A DNA stretch of 64,000 nucleotides from Ligilactobacillus apodemi DSM 16634 = JCM 16172 (GCF_001434405.1 NZ_AZFT01000053.1:784294-848293); one strand, 5' to 3'; positions 6,805 through 17,290 are shown, numbered from the stretch's first letter. Translations and numbers: made by a program. The notes: generated by a model from the letters alone, not told the origin.

Positions 6805-6841
6805 ACTAAAAAATAGGGCTACGCAAACTGCGTACCCCTAT
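6805..6841 (-). terminator. Intrinsic terminator of gnd
   Basis: A stem over 6813-6841 (ATAGGG and CTACGCA paired with TGCGTA and CCCTAT) is followed on the minus strand by TTTTTTAG. Confidence 0.85.
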
Positions 6842-6854
6842 TAAAGCAATCTCA

Positions 6855-8279
6855 TTATTCTTCGTGATACCATTCGTAGTGATATACTCCATCTTTGTCG
6901 ACACGTTCATATGTGTGTGCACCAAAGTAATCACGTTGAGCTTGGATCAAGTTAGCTGGTAAGACAGCTGAACGATATTGATCATAGTATGTGATCGCAC
7001 TTGTAAATCCAGGACATGGAACACCAGCTTGAATTGCTAAAGCCGAAATTTCACGCACAGCAGCTTGATATTTTGCTGTAATTTCTGTGAAATATGGATC
7101 TAACATCAAGTTTTTCAGTTCAGGATCTTTTTCAAAGGCATCTGTGATCTTTTGTAAGAATTGAGCCCGAATAATGCAACCTTCACGCCAAATCTTTGCT
7201 AAAGATCCATAATTTAAGTCCCAATCATATTTTTCAGAGGCAAAACGCATTTGTTCAAAGCCTTGAGCGTAACTAATAATTTTACTAAAGTAAAGTGCTT
7301 GGCGAATATTTTCAATTATCTCTTTTTTATCTAACTTAGCTGCATCGAACTTAGCTGGCTTAGCTAAAACTTTGCTTGCAGCCACACGTTCGTCTTTTAA
7401 AGCTGAGATGTAACGAGCATAAACAGATTCTGTGATCAATGATTGTGGTACCCCTAATTCTAAGGCACTTTCAGAACTCCATTTACCAGTTCCTTTGTTA
7501 CCGGCACGATCCAAAATCATATCAACGATTGGATTATCTGTGCCTTCATCATCTTTTCTTGTCAAAATATCAGCTGTGATATCGATCAAGTAACTATCTA
7601 ATTCACCCTCACGCCAACCATTGAAAATGTCAGCAATTTCATCAACTGAAAGGCCTAAAAGATTTCTTAACAAGTTATAGCTTTCAGAGATCAATTCCAT
7701 GTCGCCATATTCGATCCCATTATGAACCATTTTAACATAGTGGCCTGCACCATTAGCACCGATGTAAGTAACACAAGCTTTACCATCTTCAGCTTTAGCA
7801 GCAATTTGATTTAAAATTGGTGCTACAAGATCATAAGCTTCTTTTTGACCACCAGGCATCAATGATGGACCTTCCAAGGCGCCTTTTTCACCGCCGGAAA
7901 CACCCATACCGATGAAATTAACACCTGAATTATCTAATTCCTTATTACGACGCATTGTGTCTTCAAAGAAGGTATTCCCACCATCAATTAAGACATCACC
8001 TTTATCTAAGTAAGGTAATAAACTCTTGATCGTTGCATCGGTTGGTGCACCAGCTTTGACCATCAAGATAATACGACGTGGTTTTTCCAAAGAATTTACA
8101 AAATCTTCGATCGTATAACTTGGAACTAAATTTTTGTCAGCATGATCTTTTACTACTTGTTCAGTCTTTGAACCAGTACGGTTAAAAATCGCAACCGTAT
8201 AACCACGGCTTTCAATGTTTAATGCTAAATTTTTTCCCATGACAGCCATACCAACAACACCAATTTGTGCTTTACCCAT
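6855..8279 (-). CDS. gnd: 6-phosphogluconate dehydrogenase, decarboxylating
   Basis: Gnd oxidises 6-phosphogluconate to ribulose 5-phosphate and CO2 with reduction of NADP(+), in the pentose phosphate or phosphoketolase route. The protein is 474 aa. The Rossmann fold starts with GVVGMAVMG. Catalytic segments seen are GGNTFFEDT, the [17 protein letters not shown] substrate loop, and [12 protein letters not shown] with the conserved Lys just before it (HYVKMVHNG). The C-terminal helical domain ends in the usual YGAHTYER-like segment ([10 protein letters not shown]). I start at ATG 8279, 8 nt after AGGAGG; a GTG directly before it is also possible. Monocistronic with its own terminator. Confidence 0.97.
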   Translation of the reverse strand: MGKAQIGVVGMAVMGKNLALNIESRGYTVAIFNRTGSKTEQVVKDHADKNLVPSYTIEDFVNSLEKPRRIILMVKAGAPTDATIKSLLPYLDKGDVLIDGGNTFFEDTMRRNKELDNSGVNFIGMGVSGGEKGALEGPSLMPGGQKEAYDLVAPILNQIAAKAEDGKACVTYIGANGAGHYVKMVHNGIEYGDMELISESYNLLRNLLGLSVDEIADIFNGWREGELDSYLIDITADILTRKDDEGTDNPIVDMILDRAGNKGTGKWSSESALELGVPQSLITESVYARYISALKDERVAASKVLAKPAKFDAAKLDKKEIIENIRQALYFSKIISYAQGFEQMRFASEKYDWDLNYGSLAKIWREGCIIRAQFLQKITDAFEKDPELKNLMLDPYFTEITAKYQAAVREISALAIQAGVPCPGFTSAITYYDQYRSAVLPANLIQAQRDYFGAHTYERVDKDGVYHYEWYHEE

Positions 8280-8351
8280 CACAAAAAACCTCCTAAAATC
8301 CTCACTGCGTTAATTTTACCAAAACTATCACAAAAATAAAAGATACGAAGC

Positions 8352-9587
8352 TTAACCCTTCATCACAAGGGTAGGTTCTGCTTTACCTAAAACAGTATCT
8401 TTTGAAATGATCACTTTCTCGATTTCTTTATTACTTGGTACTTCAAACATGATATCGCGCATGGTTGCTTCAATGATCGAGCGTAACCCACGCGCACCGG
8501 TATTACGTTCGATAGCTAGATGAGCTACCTCACGCAAAGCATCTTCTTCAAATTCCAATTTAACATCATCAAATTCTAACAACTTACTGTATTGCTTTAC
8601 TAAAGCATTTTTAGGTTCGGTTAGGATTCTAACTAGATCTTCTTCAGAAAGTTTTTCTAAAGCAGTTAAGATTGGTAAGCGCCCAATAAATTCAGGAATC
8701 AAACCAAACTTCAATAGATCTTCTGGAATGATCTGTTGCATAAGGCTTTTATCTTCATCATATTTTTGATGACTATCAGCTCCAAAACCGATCGTTTTAT
8801 CGCCTAAACGATTCTTAACAATCGTTTCAATACCGTCAAAAGCACCACCAACGATAAATAAAATATTTGTTGTATCGATTTGAATGAATTCTTGTTGTGG
8901 ATGCTTACGTCCTCCCTGAGGTGGAACATTGGCGATCGTACCTTCTAAAATCTTTAGTAATGATTGTTGAACACCTTCACCGGAAACATCACGTGTAATT
9001 GAAACATTTTCACTTTTTTTTGCGATTTTATCAATTTCATCAATATATACAATTCCACGTTGTGCTCGTTCAACATCATAGTCTGCGTTTTGCAATAATT
9101 TAAGCAAAATATTTTCAACGTCTTCCCCAACATAACCGGCTTCGGTCAGTGTTGTTGCATCAGCGATCGTAAAAGGAACATTTAAGATCCGTGCCAAACT
9201 TTGTGCTAAAAATGTTTTACCTGAACCAGTAGGTCCCACTAAACAGATATTACTTTTTTGTAATTCTGTTTCATCATCATCTTTGCCTAAAGAAGCATTG
9301 ATTCGCTTGTAATGATTATAAACTGCAACCGCTAATGTTTTCTTTGCTTGTTCTTGCCCAATAACATATTGATTTAAAATATCAACAATCTCTTTTGGTG
9401 TTGGAACATTGGTAAACTCACTTTGTACCGTTGCCTTATTTTCTTCTGTGATGATCGTTTGGGCTAACTCAACACATTCGTTACATATATATACGCCCGG
9501 GCCCGAGATCATACTCTTAACTTGCCGTTCAGATTTGCCACAAAATGAGCAAACAGCCGGTTCATTTGGATCTGTATTTTCGTACAT
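8352..9587 (-). CDS. clpX: ATP-dependent Clp protease ATP-binding subunit ClpX
   Basis: ClpX is the hexameric AAA+ unfoldase that feeds tagged substrates to ClpP. The 411-aa protein has the N-terminal zinc domain with four Cys (13, 16, 35, 38). Walker A is GPTGSGKT (118-125) and Walker B includes VYIDEIDKI. The pore loop is in the GYVGEDVEN region, followed by the sensor and arginine-finger segments and the C-terminal small domain ([11 protein letters not shown]). GATAAAGGTG precedes the ATG. It lies just downstream of tig, the order found in most Firmicutes, with no strong terminator between its stop and gnd. Confidence 0.98.
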   Translation of the reverse strand: MYENTDPNEPAVCSFCGKSERQVKSMISGPGVYICNECVELAQTIITEENKATVQSEFTNVPTPKEIVDILNQYVIGQEQAKKTLAVAVYNHYKRINASLGKDDDETELQKSNICLVGPTGSGKTFLAQSLARILNVPFTIADATTLTEAGYVGEDVENILLKLLQNADYDVERAQRGIVYIDEIDKIAKKSENVSITRDVSGEGVQQSLLKILEGTIANVPPQGGRKHPQQEFIQIDTTNILFIVGGAFDGIETIVKNRLGDKTIGFGADSHQKYDEDKSLMQQIIPEDLLKFGLIPEFIGRLPILTALEKLSEEDLVRILTEPKNALVKQYSKLLEFDDVKLEFEEDALREVAHLAIERNTGARGLRSIIEATMRDIMFEVPSNKEIEKVIISKDTVLGKAEPTLVMKG

Positions 9588-9691
9588 TTAAATCACCTTT
9601 ATCTAATAATTAATTCCTATTTTATCAGACATTGCTACTAAACACTAATACTTACTTTTAAATATTAACTAACCAGAAAATAAAGTGAGAT

Positions 9692-9736
9692 AAATTTAGG
9701 GACCGCAACGGGTTTGTCCGCTACGATCCCTAAATT
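9692..9736 (-). terminator. Stem-loop after tig
   Basis: Arms ATTTAGGGA/TCCCTAAAT extend inward with several pairs (9695-9735). The T-rich tail on the minus strand is weak, so it may terminate only partly and allow read-through into clpX. Confidence 0.55.
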
Positions 9737-9760
9737 ACAAGATTTAATTGAAGTAATTGA

Positions 9761-11050
9761 CTACTTAACTTGTTTTGCAGAGTCAGTCATTTCTTTAACA
9801 ACTTTTCTGATAGCAATATCATGGTTCAACATATCGTTGGAAAGCGCTGAGCGAACTGCAGCTTCTTCCATACCATATTGTGCAGCCAATGCTTTGATTT
9901 CATCATCAATTTCTTTTTCAGATGCCTTAACATCTTCTGCTGCAACGATTGCTTCAAGAACAAGGTTTGTCTTAACGCGTTTTTCAGCGCCATTTTCAAA
10001 TTGTTTATGCAAGTCTTCTTCAGAAGAACCTGTAAGTTTGTAGTACATATCTGCACTAATACCTTGTTGTTGTAGACCAGCTAAGTATTGATCCATTTGA
10101 CGATGTACGTCTTCTTCGATCATTGCTGCTGGGATTTCGCCGATTTCAGCATTTTCAACTGCTTTATCGATAACTTCATCTTGGATAGCTTCTTTAGCAG
10201 CTGCTTCTTTTTGAGCTTCAAGACGTTCGCGTGTCTTAGCTGTTAATTCAACTAATGTGTCAACTTCTTCGTCAACATCTTTAGCGAATTCATCATCAAG
10301 CTCTGGTAATTCTTTTGTCTTTACTTCGTGGATCGTTGTTTCAAAGACAGCATCTTTCCCCTTAAGATCTTCTGCATGGTATTCTTCTGGGAAAGTAACT
10401 TCAACTTCCACTGTTTCACCAGCTTTGTGACCAACTAATTGTTCTTCAAAGCCTGGGATAAATGTGTTAGAACCAAGTTCAAGTGAATAGTTTTCACCCT
10501 TACCACCATCAAAAGCAACACCGTCAACTTTACCTTCAAAGTCGATCACAACTGTGTCGCCTTCAGCAGCTGGTTGGTCTTCTTTTAAGACTAGTTCAGC
10601 TTGTTGTTCTTGTAATTTCTTGATTTCAGCATCAACTTCTTCATCTGTTACTTCAGTTGATTGTGCTTTAACTTCAAGATCTTTGTATTGACCTAATTTA
10701 ACTTCTGGTTCAACTGTAACTTTAGCAGTTAAAACCCATGTAGAATCTTTTTCCATTGATTCAACGTTAATTTCAGGTTGAGCAACTGGTTTGATTGCAG
10801 ATTCAGCAACAGCTGCTGCATACGCTTCTGGTAAAACAGCGTTCAAAGCGTCTTGGTATAATGATTCTTCACCAAACATTTGGTTGAAAACTTGACGAGG
10901 AACCTTACCCTTACGGAAACCAGGAACGTTTAGAGTCTTTTTAACACGGTTAAATGCTTTTTCTAAACCTTCCTTAACTTTTTCTTTTTCGATTTCAAAG
11001 GTTAACTTACCGTTATTTGTACCTTTTTCTTTTTCCCATTTTACAGACAT
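9761..11050 (-). CDS. tig: Trigger factor, ribosome-associated chaperone
   Basis: Trigger factor binds near the ribosome exit tunnel and shields nascent chains. The 429-aa protein has the N-terminal ribosome-binding domain with the signature [14 protein letters not shown] (about residues 43-56). A FKBP-type prolyl isomerase domain follows (about 155-245; [22 protein letters not shown] and [18 protein letters not shown]), then the helical C-terminal arms. CGGAGGGAAAATA precedes the ATG. It lies between tuf and clpX, both with their own signals; the upstream gap of 177 bases to tuf holds the tuf terminator and presumably its promoter. Confidence 0.97.
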   Translation of the reverse strand: MSVKWEKEKGTNNGKLTFEIEKEKVKEGLEKAFNRVKKTLNVPGFRKGKVPRQVFNQMFGEESLYQDALNAVLPEAYAAAVAESAIKPVAQPEINVESMEKDSTWVLTAKVTVEPEVKLGQYKDLEVKAQSTEVTDEEVDAEIKKLQEQQAELVLKEDQPAAEGDTVVIDFEGKVDGVAFDGGKGENYSLELGSNTFIPGFEEQLVGHKAGETVEVEVTFPEEYHAEDLKGKDAVFETTIHEVKTKELPELDDEFAKDVDEEVDTLVELTAKTRERLEAQKEAAAKEAIQDEVIDKAVENAEIGEIPAAMIEEDVHRQMDQYLAGLQQQGISADMYYKLTGSSEEDLHKQFENGAEKRVKTNLVLEAIVAAEDVKASEKEIDDEIKALAAQYGMEEAAVRSALSNDMLNHDIAIRKVVKEMTDSAKQVK

Positions 11051-11180
11051 TATTTTCCCTCCGAGTAAAATAGTTTGTACAATTTACTGAGTAATTGCAT
11101 ACTAACTAAGTTTAACTTAGAAAGCTTGAAATGTAAATGTTTATCACACAATTTGTCAGATAAAAAGTCGCTTTTTATAC

Positions 11181-11209
11181 AAAAAAGCTTGGGAAATTCC
11201 CAAGCTTTT
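11181..11209 (-). terminator. Intrinsic terminator of tuf
   Basis: The stem AAAAGCTTGGGAA (11183-11195) pairs with TTCCCAAGCTTTT (11197-11209), with a T-run to 11181 on the minus strand. Confidence 0.88.
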
Positions 11210-11227
11210 CCTAATATTATTAAAATA

Positions 11228-12415
11228 TTAGTCGTCGATTTCAGAAACGACACCAGCACCAACTGTACGGCCACCTTCACGAACTGTGAATTTAAGACCT
11301 TTTTCGATAGCAACTGGAGCGATCAATTCAACGGAGAATGTTACGTTATCGCCAGGCATAACCATTTCTACACCTTCAGGTAATTCAATAACACCTGTAA
11401 CGTCTGTTGTGTGGAAATAGAATTGTGGACGGTAGTTTGAGAAGAATGGAGTATGACGGCCACCTTCTTCTTTTGTCAAGACGTAAACTTCACCCTTGAA
11501 CTTCTTGTGTGTTTGGATTGAACCTGGTTTTGCAAGAACTTGACCACGTTCGATTTGTGTACGGTCAACACCACGAAGTAAAGCACCGATGTTATCGCCA
11601 GCTTCACCTTCGTCAAGTGTCTTACGGAACATTTCAACACCTGTAACTGTTGTCTTAAGGATGTCATCTTTCAAACCAACGATTTCAACTTCATCGCCGA
11701 CTTTAACAACACCACGGTCGATACGACCAGAAGCAACAGTACCACGACCTGTGATTGTAAATACGTCTTCAACAGGCATCAAGAATGGCTTGTCTGTAGG
11801 ACGTTCTGGTGTTGGGATATATTCATCAACTGTATCCATTAATTCAAGGATCTTCTTCTTAGCATCTTCATCATCTTCCAATGCTTTAAGAGCAGAGCCA
11901 CGGATAACAGGAATATCATCACCAGGGAAATCGTATTCGCTTAATAAGTCACGAACTTCCATTTCAACCAAGTCTAATAATTCTTCGTCATCAACCAAGT
12001 CACACTTGTTCAAGAAGACAACGATGTATTCAACACCAACTTGGCGAGCAAGTAAGATGTGTTCACGTGTTTGTGGCATAGGACCATCAGTTGCAGCAAC
12101 AACCAAGATAGCACCATCCATTTGAGCAGCACCAGTGATCATGTTCTTAACGTAGTCAGCGTGTCCTGGAGCATCGATGTGTGCGTAGTGACGGCCTTCT
12201 GTTTCGTATTCAACGTGAGCTGTGTTGATTGTGATACCACGTTCACGTTCTTCTGGAGCAGCATCAATAGAAGCGTAATCTTCAGCTTGAGCTAAACCTT
12301 TTTCAGATAAAACCTTTGTGATAGCTGCTGTTAAAGTTGTTTTCCCATGGTCAACGTGTCCAATTGTACCGATGTTTACATGGGGTTTTGTTCTTTCGTA
12401 ATGTTCTTTTGCCAT
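11228..12415 (-). CDS. tuf: Elongation factor Tu
   Basis: EF-Tu delivers aminoacyl-tRNA to the ribosome as a GTP complex. At 395 aa it is full length. The G motifs are intact: G1 GHVDHGKT, G3 DAPGHADY, G4 NKCD and G5 GSAL. Domains 2 and 3 follow ([27 protein letters not shown]), with the conserved C-terminal [10 protein letters not shown]. The start is ATG 12415 ([12 protein letters not shown]), preceded by AGGAGG; a longer upstream reading frame is not used. It stands alone with a near-consensus promoter and a strong terminator, and its codon choice is strongly biased, as expected for a very highly expressed gene. Confidence 0.99.
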   Translation of the reverse strand: MAKEHYERTKPHVNIGTIGHVDHGKTTLTAAITKVLSEKGLAQAEDYASIDAAPEERERGITINTAHVEYETEGRHYAHIDAPGHADYVKNMITGAAQMDGAILVVAATDGPMPQTREHILLARQVGVEYIVVFLNKCDLVDDEELLDLVEMEVRDLLSEYDFPGDDIPVIRGSALKALEDDEDAKKKILELMDTVDEYIPTPERPTDKPFLMPVEDVFTITGRGTVASGRIDRGVVKVGDEVEIVGLKDDILKTTVTGVEMFRKTLDEGEAGDNIGALLRGVDRTQIERGQVLAKPGSIQTHKKFKGEVYVLTKEEGGRHTPFFSNYRPQFYFHTTDVTGVIELPEGVEMVMPGDNVTFSVELIAPVAIEKGLKFTVREGGRTVGAGVVSEIDD

Positions 12416-12480
12416 TAATACGAACCTCCTGTAATTTTGCAAAGAAAATCTGCAATCCTGCCGATAATCCTTTAGCATTT

Positions 12481-12509
12481 ATTATACTACTTTCAGTTAA
12501 GAATGCCAA
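12481..12509 (-). promoter_or_regulatory. tuf promoter
   Basis: -35 TTGGCA (12509-12504), a 17-nt spacer and -10 TATAAT (12486-12481), about 65 nt upstream of the tuf ATG. Confidence 0.8.
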
Positions 12510-12685
12510 GCAAATTTATTACTCGGGTTCTTTCTAAACTGAAAACCTTGAATTATTATATAGTCACTATTCATTTTTGTAAATACTAAAATCCAATTAT
12601 TTAGAAAAAAATTTAATAAACCTTGCTAAAGAATAGGCTTTTGTATGTTTTTTATTACAATCACTTGATATCGATTTAAGGTATA

Positions 12686-13639
12686 TTATTCATTTATTCT
12701 CCGTTTTTGGACATAGTTTGCAATCAAGAAAAATAAAAGTGTATACAATACAATTACTATAAGCGATTGAGTCGGATTAGCTGAATTACCATCGATGTTT
12801 TTTCCTAAATTTGAAATATGATACTGGGGAAAAATATAATGTATCTTATCTTGTATGGAACCCTCTTTTAGGGAAAATAATGCACCTGAAAGTAGCATAG
12901 TTAGAACAGATACCATTGTTCCTACTAAAAGTGCCCCTTGATTTTTTCTAGTAAAAGTAGATAACAACATTCCAAAATTTGCTGAAAATATCTCAATTAA
13001 GTGGATGTATAAAACTAACTTCCACGATATATCAAGATCAAATAAAGGAAGTATAACTAAACTACTTAATAGATTAGTTATAAATAAAATTAAAAAATTA
13101 AACGTTACTTGTTGAAAAATATAAGGAAGATTTGACACTCCACTTAGATGAATTCGTTTATCAAGTCCATTTCTATCATCGAAATAGAATTTATATAGTA
13201 TTAATGAAAGTATCATAGAGCTCATAGCCATAATAGTAATAATAATTTTATAATAATTATTACTATTAGAAGTAGGGGCGGTTAATGATTTTCTTTCATT
13301 TAAATACTGACTTAATCTTTTACCTAAAGTTGAATTCCTGGCTGTAATTACTTTATATTTTCCATTCTCCTTACTAATATATGAATCATACTTACCTAGT
13401 ATCAAATTAACATAATAATTATCATCCTTTTCTACTTCTTTGACAGAAAAGTTTTTATCGTTCATTTCTAATAGCTCAATTGCATCTTTGGTTACACCTA
13501 TTTGTACTTTTTGGCTTTTCATTGTTACAACAAATGATGTTGCTGCGATAGTTACAAAAACTAGTAAAATAGATATAAGAATATATGATTTTTCTTCTAA
13601 AAAACGTTGTGAGTTGCCTCTTAAGATCATAAATTTCAT
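12686..13639 (-). CDS. ABC-2 type transporter permease
   Basis: This is a membrane subunit of an ABC exporter of about 317 aa. It has one membrane helix at about residues 16-40, a long extracytoplasmic loop of about 90 residues, and about five more helices from residue 120 on (IIITIMAMSSMILSLILY, then four others), ending in a short basic tail. This is the NatB/ABC-2 layout. I start at ATG 13639, which overlaps the stop of the upstream broken permease (TAAAATG) with GGAGAG just before it; an ATG 12 nt upstream is possible. It forms an operon with the permease remnant and the ATPase. The sequence is AT-rich compared with neighbouring core genes, and no clear terminator follows. Confidence 0.75.
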   Translation of the reverse strand: MKFMILRGNSQRFLEEKSYILISILLVFVTIAATSFVVTMKSQKVQIGVTKDAIELLEMNDKNFSVKEVEKDDNYYVNLILGKYDSYISKENGKYKVITARNSTLGKRLSQYLNERKSLTAPTSNSNNYYKIIITIMAMSSMILSLILYKFYFDDRNGLDKRIHLSGVSNLPYIFQQVTFNFLILFITNLLSSLVILPLFDLDISWKLVLYIHLIEIFSANFGMLLSTFTRKNQGALLVGTMVSVLTMLLSGALFSLKEGSIQDKIHYIFPQYHISNLGKNIDGNSANPTQSLIVIVLYTLLFFLIANYVQKRRINE

Positions 13640-13640
13640 T

Positions 13641-14380
13641 TTACTCTCCATAATCCTCAGGGTGATATTTAAAGTGAATAATAATTAAAAATAGTACTGA
13701 ACATAGTAATAAAATTGCTAACGTATTAAAATAAGAACTGTAATTTTTATCGTAAATTACACTAAAAAATATTGACATCACTTTTGAAATTGGAGATAGA
13801 GTGGATAAATCAGCAATTTTTCCCCAAATATGTACATCGGAAAAAACAATCCGGATAAAATTGCAAAAATGTTAATAACTAAATTTAAAATTTTAGTCGC
13901 AATATCTTCATTTTGCATTAGCACACAGAAGGCACCTCCAAATGTGATAGAAAATGTTACTAAAGCTAAGTCAAGTAATAAAATATAGTCAATATTTGAT
14001 TTACCATAGTTCACTAGTCCCATACTATTAAAAATAATCATATAAATTGCTAAGATAAAATATGGGACAGAGATAGCAACTATTAGTTTTTATAGATAAA
14101 TTTTATATCGTGGAATAGGTGAATACACAATCCTATAATTTGCATATTTCACATTACTTCCAAATAATAATTCTGGTAGTATAATAACAGTTGCCATCGA
14201 TAAGTAAATCATCATCGTAACACCACAATAATCATATGAAGTTAAAATATCGTCACTAAAAATTGATTCAAATACCAGCCCTGTTATTAATATCAGAACA
14301 ACTGGATAAATTATTAGATACATCATGATTGGTTTATTTCTTAAAAGATTCACCGTATCTTGTTTCATTATTGTTAGCAT
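13641..14380 (-). pseudogene. Broken ABC-2 permease (nonsense plus frameshift)
   Basis: Two open pieces, 14380-14090 and 14041-13778, lie in one frame and are split by an in-frame TAA at 14092-14090. Reading through gives continuous membrane-protein sequence (RYKIYL then KLIVAISVPYFILAIYM). Near 13830 a second lesion follows: a 2-nt gain (ATATTTGGGG where ATATGGGG would keep frame). After it the frame resumes as GKIADLSTLSPISKVM, a typical end segment of ABC-2 permeases, and runs to a TAA at 13641 that abuts the next permease. About six membrane helices were once encoded. It was the first permease of the exporter operon; the heterodimer is therefore probably non-functional unless the lesions are sequencing errors. 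Confidence 0.75.
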
Positions 14381-14396
14381 TATTAAACCTCACTAT

Positions 14397-15350
14397 TTAA
14401 TCTCTTAATCTTTTTCCAGTTAATAGCAAGAAAACATCCTCTAAGTTTTTCTTTATCATCGTGATACTAACGATATTTAAATTAAATCTAATTAGAATCT
14501 CCAATACACTATTAATCGGTGCAGATTCCTCATCCATACTAAAAATCACTTCAGATTCACTTTTTTGATTTACTTCCACAACATTCGATGACTTACGAAT
14601 TTCATCTAACACTTCTGGATTTATTTGTTTATCTACTCTAATTTGGTAATTAGAATTACTATAATATTTTAAAATATTATCAAGTGAGTCATTTAAAAGA
14701 ACTACTCCTCCATCCATGATAATGACACGATCACATATCTGTTGTACTTCTTCCATATAATGGGTTGTATATATAATGGTTGCTCCCTCGTCTCTCAAAT
14801 TCTTAATTGAATCTAGTATATGATTCCTAGATTGTGGATCAATCCCAACTGTTGGTTCATCAAAAATAATCAACTTGGGATTATGTGCTATAGCACACGC
14901 AATATTCAAACGCCTTTTCATACCACCAGAAAAAGTTGATGGCCTATCATGTTTTCTATCTTCAAGCCCAACTTTTCTTAATGCATCTTCAACTCTTTCA
15001 TTGATTTCGCTTTTTTTTATTCCATATAAGGAAGCAAAGAATTTAACATTCTGTAAAGCTGATATATCTTCATAAATAGCTAATTCTTGTGGGACAATTC
15101 CGAGTTGTTTCTTTATATCCTTAATAGACAAGCCAGCATCGTTAAAATAAGTTATTTCACCATTATCAGATTGCAATAAAGTAGATAAAATATTTATTGT
15201 CGTACTTTTTCCTGCACCATTTGGTCCTAAGAAACCTAGAATTTCACCTTTTATAACATTAAAATTTAAATTATCTAACGCTTTCCTCCCATTTTTATAT
15301 GTTTTTGATAGTTTTTTTACCTCTAAAAGATTTTCCATTATGTCTTTCAT
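14397..15350 (-). CDS. ABC transporter ATP-binding protein, DrrA/NatA-like
   Basis: This is the ATPase subunit of an exporter, 317 aa. Walker A is GPNGAGKS in the FLGPNGAGKSTTIN segment (about residues 41-54), the Q loop is VPQELAIYED, the signature is FSGGMKRRLNIA, Walker B is LIIFDEPTVGID and the switch His is in YTTHYMEE. The C-terminal extension of about 90 residues is typical of the DrrA/NatA drug and antibiotic resistance group. It is encoded 17 nt before the broken permease, and downstream of a TetR gene and remnants of biosynthetic domains. The ATPase itself looks intact. A role in export of, or self-protection against, a secondary metabolite is inferred from this setting. Confidence 0.88.
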   Translation of the reverse strand: MKDIMENLLEVKKLSKTYKNGRKALDNLNFNVIKGEILGFLGPNGAGKSTTINILSTLLQSDNGEITYFNDAGLSIKDIKKQLGIVPQELAIYEDISALQNVKFFASLYGIKKSEINERVEDALRKVGLEDRKHDRPSTFSGGMKRRLNIACAIAHNPKLIIFDEPTVGIDPQSRNHILDSIKNLRDEGATIIYTTHYMEEVQQICDRVIIMDGGVVLLNDSLDNILKYYSNSNYQIRVDKQINPEVLDEIRKSSNVVEVNQKSESEVIFSMDEESAPINSVLEILIRFNLNIVSITMIKKNLEDVFLLLTGKRLRD

Positions 15351-15361
15351 CCTTTACCCTT

Positions 15362-15614
15362 TTACAATTTTTTGATTGTTTCAAAGAAAAATCGCTTTAA
15401 ATACATTACTTCTGAGTTAGTGAACATCTCATTTCGATATTCAATTATCGCCTGTAAACATCCATTAATTTTTACAAATTCCCATTTTAAATTAAACACA
15501 CCTTGTTTTTTTATCAATTCAGTTTGAGCACCTAAAACATTATGCACATGAAAAATCAATTGTAATTGCTGGACCTGTAAGATCAAACATATATGAAATT
15601 CTCCCAGAAATCAT
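15362..15614 (-). pseudogene. Scar of ketosynthase and condensation-like domains
   Basis: Two short pieces in different frames lie between the TetR gene and the ABC ATPase. The first (15614-15540) reads MISGRISYMFDLTGPAIT then IDFSCA and stop, matching the polyketide ketosynthase active-site region (GRISYxxDLxGPxxTIDTACSSS) up to the catalytic Cys. The second (from about 15535 to 15362) reads GVFNLKWEFVKINGCLQ then IIEYRNEMF and LKRFFFETIKKL, which resembles the end of an NRPS condensation domain (FDLxxxxx..L...IEYxxxLF.....L..F...L). Neither can function. They suggest that a hybrid NRPS/PKS gene once stood here with the regulator and exporter. Family assignments come from remembered motifs, not a search. 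Confidence 0.5.
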
Positions 15615-15637
15615 TACTGCTATATTTTCTAGCCTTC

Positions 15638-16219
15638 TTATCCATTAAAACCAATGTTAAAAATAATATTTACAATTTTTTCCATATAGCTTTCTTTTTC
15701 ATCTTCGCTATCAAATTTCGAAAAGATAGGGTATGAATTTTGAATTAAATTCATAATCATTTTTGCTTCTAGTAATGGTGGATTTTCTTCTAGTTCTGGA
15801 TTAATAACTGTAAGTATCTCGGCAACAATGGAAACCATCTTTTGGTTAAAATTAACCATTAATTTTTGAAAATCTTCATCTTTTCTAGAAAGTATGAGAA
15901 TATCACTATTTAAAAAATGGTTTTCCCAAGTATTATCTATTCCTTTAATTAAAAATTCTTTTATTTTTATTTCTGAACGAATATTTTTCCCTGTAACTTC
16001 TTTTCGTAAGACTTCCATTTGCTTTAAAGAATAGTTAAAAAACGTCTTGATCAATTCTTTAAAAATATCTTCTTTGCTACTAAAATAGTTATAAAAAACA
16101 CCCGCAGAAACTCCTGCCATCTTTGTAATTTCTTTTGTTGTTATAGACGTTATGCTTCTATTTTTTAAAAGGGCATCTGTAGCCTTTATTAATTTTTGTT
16201 TATTATCATCTCTTGCCAT
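15638..16219 (-). CDS. TetR family transcriptional regulator
   Basis: This 193-aa regulator has an N-terminal TetR helix-turn-helix: ITTKEITKMAGVSAGVFYNYFSSKEDIFKELI at about residues 24-55. The C-terminal part is helical, variable and would bind the inducer. It is the first gene of a leftward set leading into the exporter, so it probably represses that operon and itself in response to an exported compound. No sharp palindromic operator is evident in the AT-rich stretch upstream (16220-16380). AGGTAATT lies just before the ATG. It is intact although its downstream neighbours are decaying. Confidence 0.88.
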   Translation of the reverse strand: MARDDNKQKLIKATDALLKNRSITSITTKEITKMAGVSAGVFYNYFSSKEDIFKELIKTFFNYSLKQMEVLRKEVTGKNIRSEIKIKEFLIKGIDNTWENHFLNSDILILSRKDEDFQKLMVNFNQKMVSIVAEILTVINPELEENPPLLEAKMIMNLIQNSYPIFSKFDSEDEKESYMEKIVNIIFNIGFNG

Positions 16220-16388
16220 AATTACCTCAAAATAATTTTATATTCTATAAATGAATTACAAATCATCTAACAGCGAAAATCAACTATATACATGAACTAA
16301 AATTCGCTTTCTTAAGAAATAACCTTTATATATGAACAAAAAATCACTAAAAGTACTTTAATCATATAGTATAATGTGTGTACGCTTT

Positions 16389-16420
16389 CTGGTATGGACG
16401 AAAAATTCATACCAGTTTTT
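16389..16420 (+). repeat. Hairpin at the edge of the IS remnant
   Basis: An 8-bp stem, CTGGTATG (16389-16396) with CATACCAG (16408-16415), is followed by TTTTTAAC. It could be a terminator blocking entry into the element or part of its end. Confidence 0.4.
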
Positions 16421-16429
16421 AACACAAAA

Positions 16430-17110
16430 AAAGACATTGAATGTCCTCCTGTTATACAATTAATTCACCACAAATAACCAAATAAAGGAGTATGACATCT
16501 ATGTCCTGTAACCATTTTATCCTAAAATCACTAAATCATTTATACACTTGAAGTTATTGATACTTTATCGTCCAAAAAAGAGAAAACTGTCGTTCACTAT
16601 TTAGCACTACTAGCCTAAATAATCTCATCGAAACACTATCTTGTAAACCAAAAAGTAAATCATGTTATTTGTAAATAAGAACTGAATAACGGGTTTATGG
16701 CTCGCCTTTGTCATTGTTCTGTCAGTAGTGTTCGACGACGTATTAAACTTCCTGATTAGCCATTAGCTACAATCATCAATCATTTTAAAAACTACTATTC
16801 AAAACAAGAACGTAACCAAGTAAACTTTATTGTAGTCAGTTTAAATACTCAATATCAGCACTTTATCAGACAACTTTTCACCAATTCCAAAATCATCATG
16901 ATTACTTCCATATCGTCCAATTAGTGGAACAAGCTTTAGATAATTATCGCATATTGCTAGCTTGCCAAATCACTAGATAAAAAGAGTCGAAAATATAAAA
17001 CTCTCAAATCTCAATGGCATTTATTCCATAAAAATAGATGAACTCCAAACTCAGAACCCCAATTATTTCAGAGATATCAACGAATATAAAGCTACTAAAA
17101 AAATTGTTAT
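16430..17110 (+). mobile_element. Degenerate ISL3-family transposase
   Basis: Frame-broken pieces of one rightward transposase can be read in order. An SD AAAGGAG is followed by ATG 16501 (MSCNHFILKSLNHLYT). Next come LEVIDTLSSKKEKTVVHYLALLA, and further on NERNQVNFIVVSLNTQ and FIRQLFTNSKII. The diagnostic HIVQLVEQALDNYRI follows, then LDKKSRKYKTLKSQWHLFHK. These match the ISL3 layout (N-terminal NHFIxxxL, central D-x-FHIVQ, then KSRxYKxLK). The zinc-finger part and the C terminus are missing or scrambled by many stops and deletions. A small hairpin (GACATTGAATGTC, near 16434) precedes it. It is a dead relic. Confidence 0.65.
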
Positions 17111-17137
17111 GGCTTTAGGAATCAACAATTTTTCTTT

Positions 17138-17290
17138 TTACGAAAAAACACTCCCCACATTTCTGTAGGAAGTGTTATACAGGTTATCCATATAATCGAC
17201 GGACACCTGGTATTTTCCATATGTTTCGGCTAATTCAATTAAGATGTTAAGCTCTGAAAATTTTTCTTGCATACTTTCAGCAATTGGTCG
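17138..17290 (-). pseudogene. Unrecognised C-terminal coding scrap
   Basis: The minus strand holds 50 open codons ending in TAA at 17138. They read RPIAESMQEKFSELNILIEL, then AETYGKYQVSVDYMDN, then LYNTSYRNVGSVFS. The composition is protein-like, but there is no start codon or SD, and the sequence upstream is broken. I do not recognise the family. The rest of this gap (17291-17543) shows nothing I can support. Confidence 0.35.

Noticed and set aside
9714-10043. 109-codon plus-strand frame in the tig 3' end
   Set aside because: Overlaps the tig terminator stem and coding region; no SD or family resemblance.
11589-12125. 178-codon plus-strand frame inside tuf
   Set aside because: Ser/Thr-rich antisense shadow of a highly biased gene; tuf coding is certain.
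12416-12478. N-terminal extension of EF-Tu
   Set aside because: It covers the SD and reaches the promoter -10; the standard ATG at 12415 is correct.
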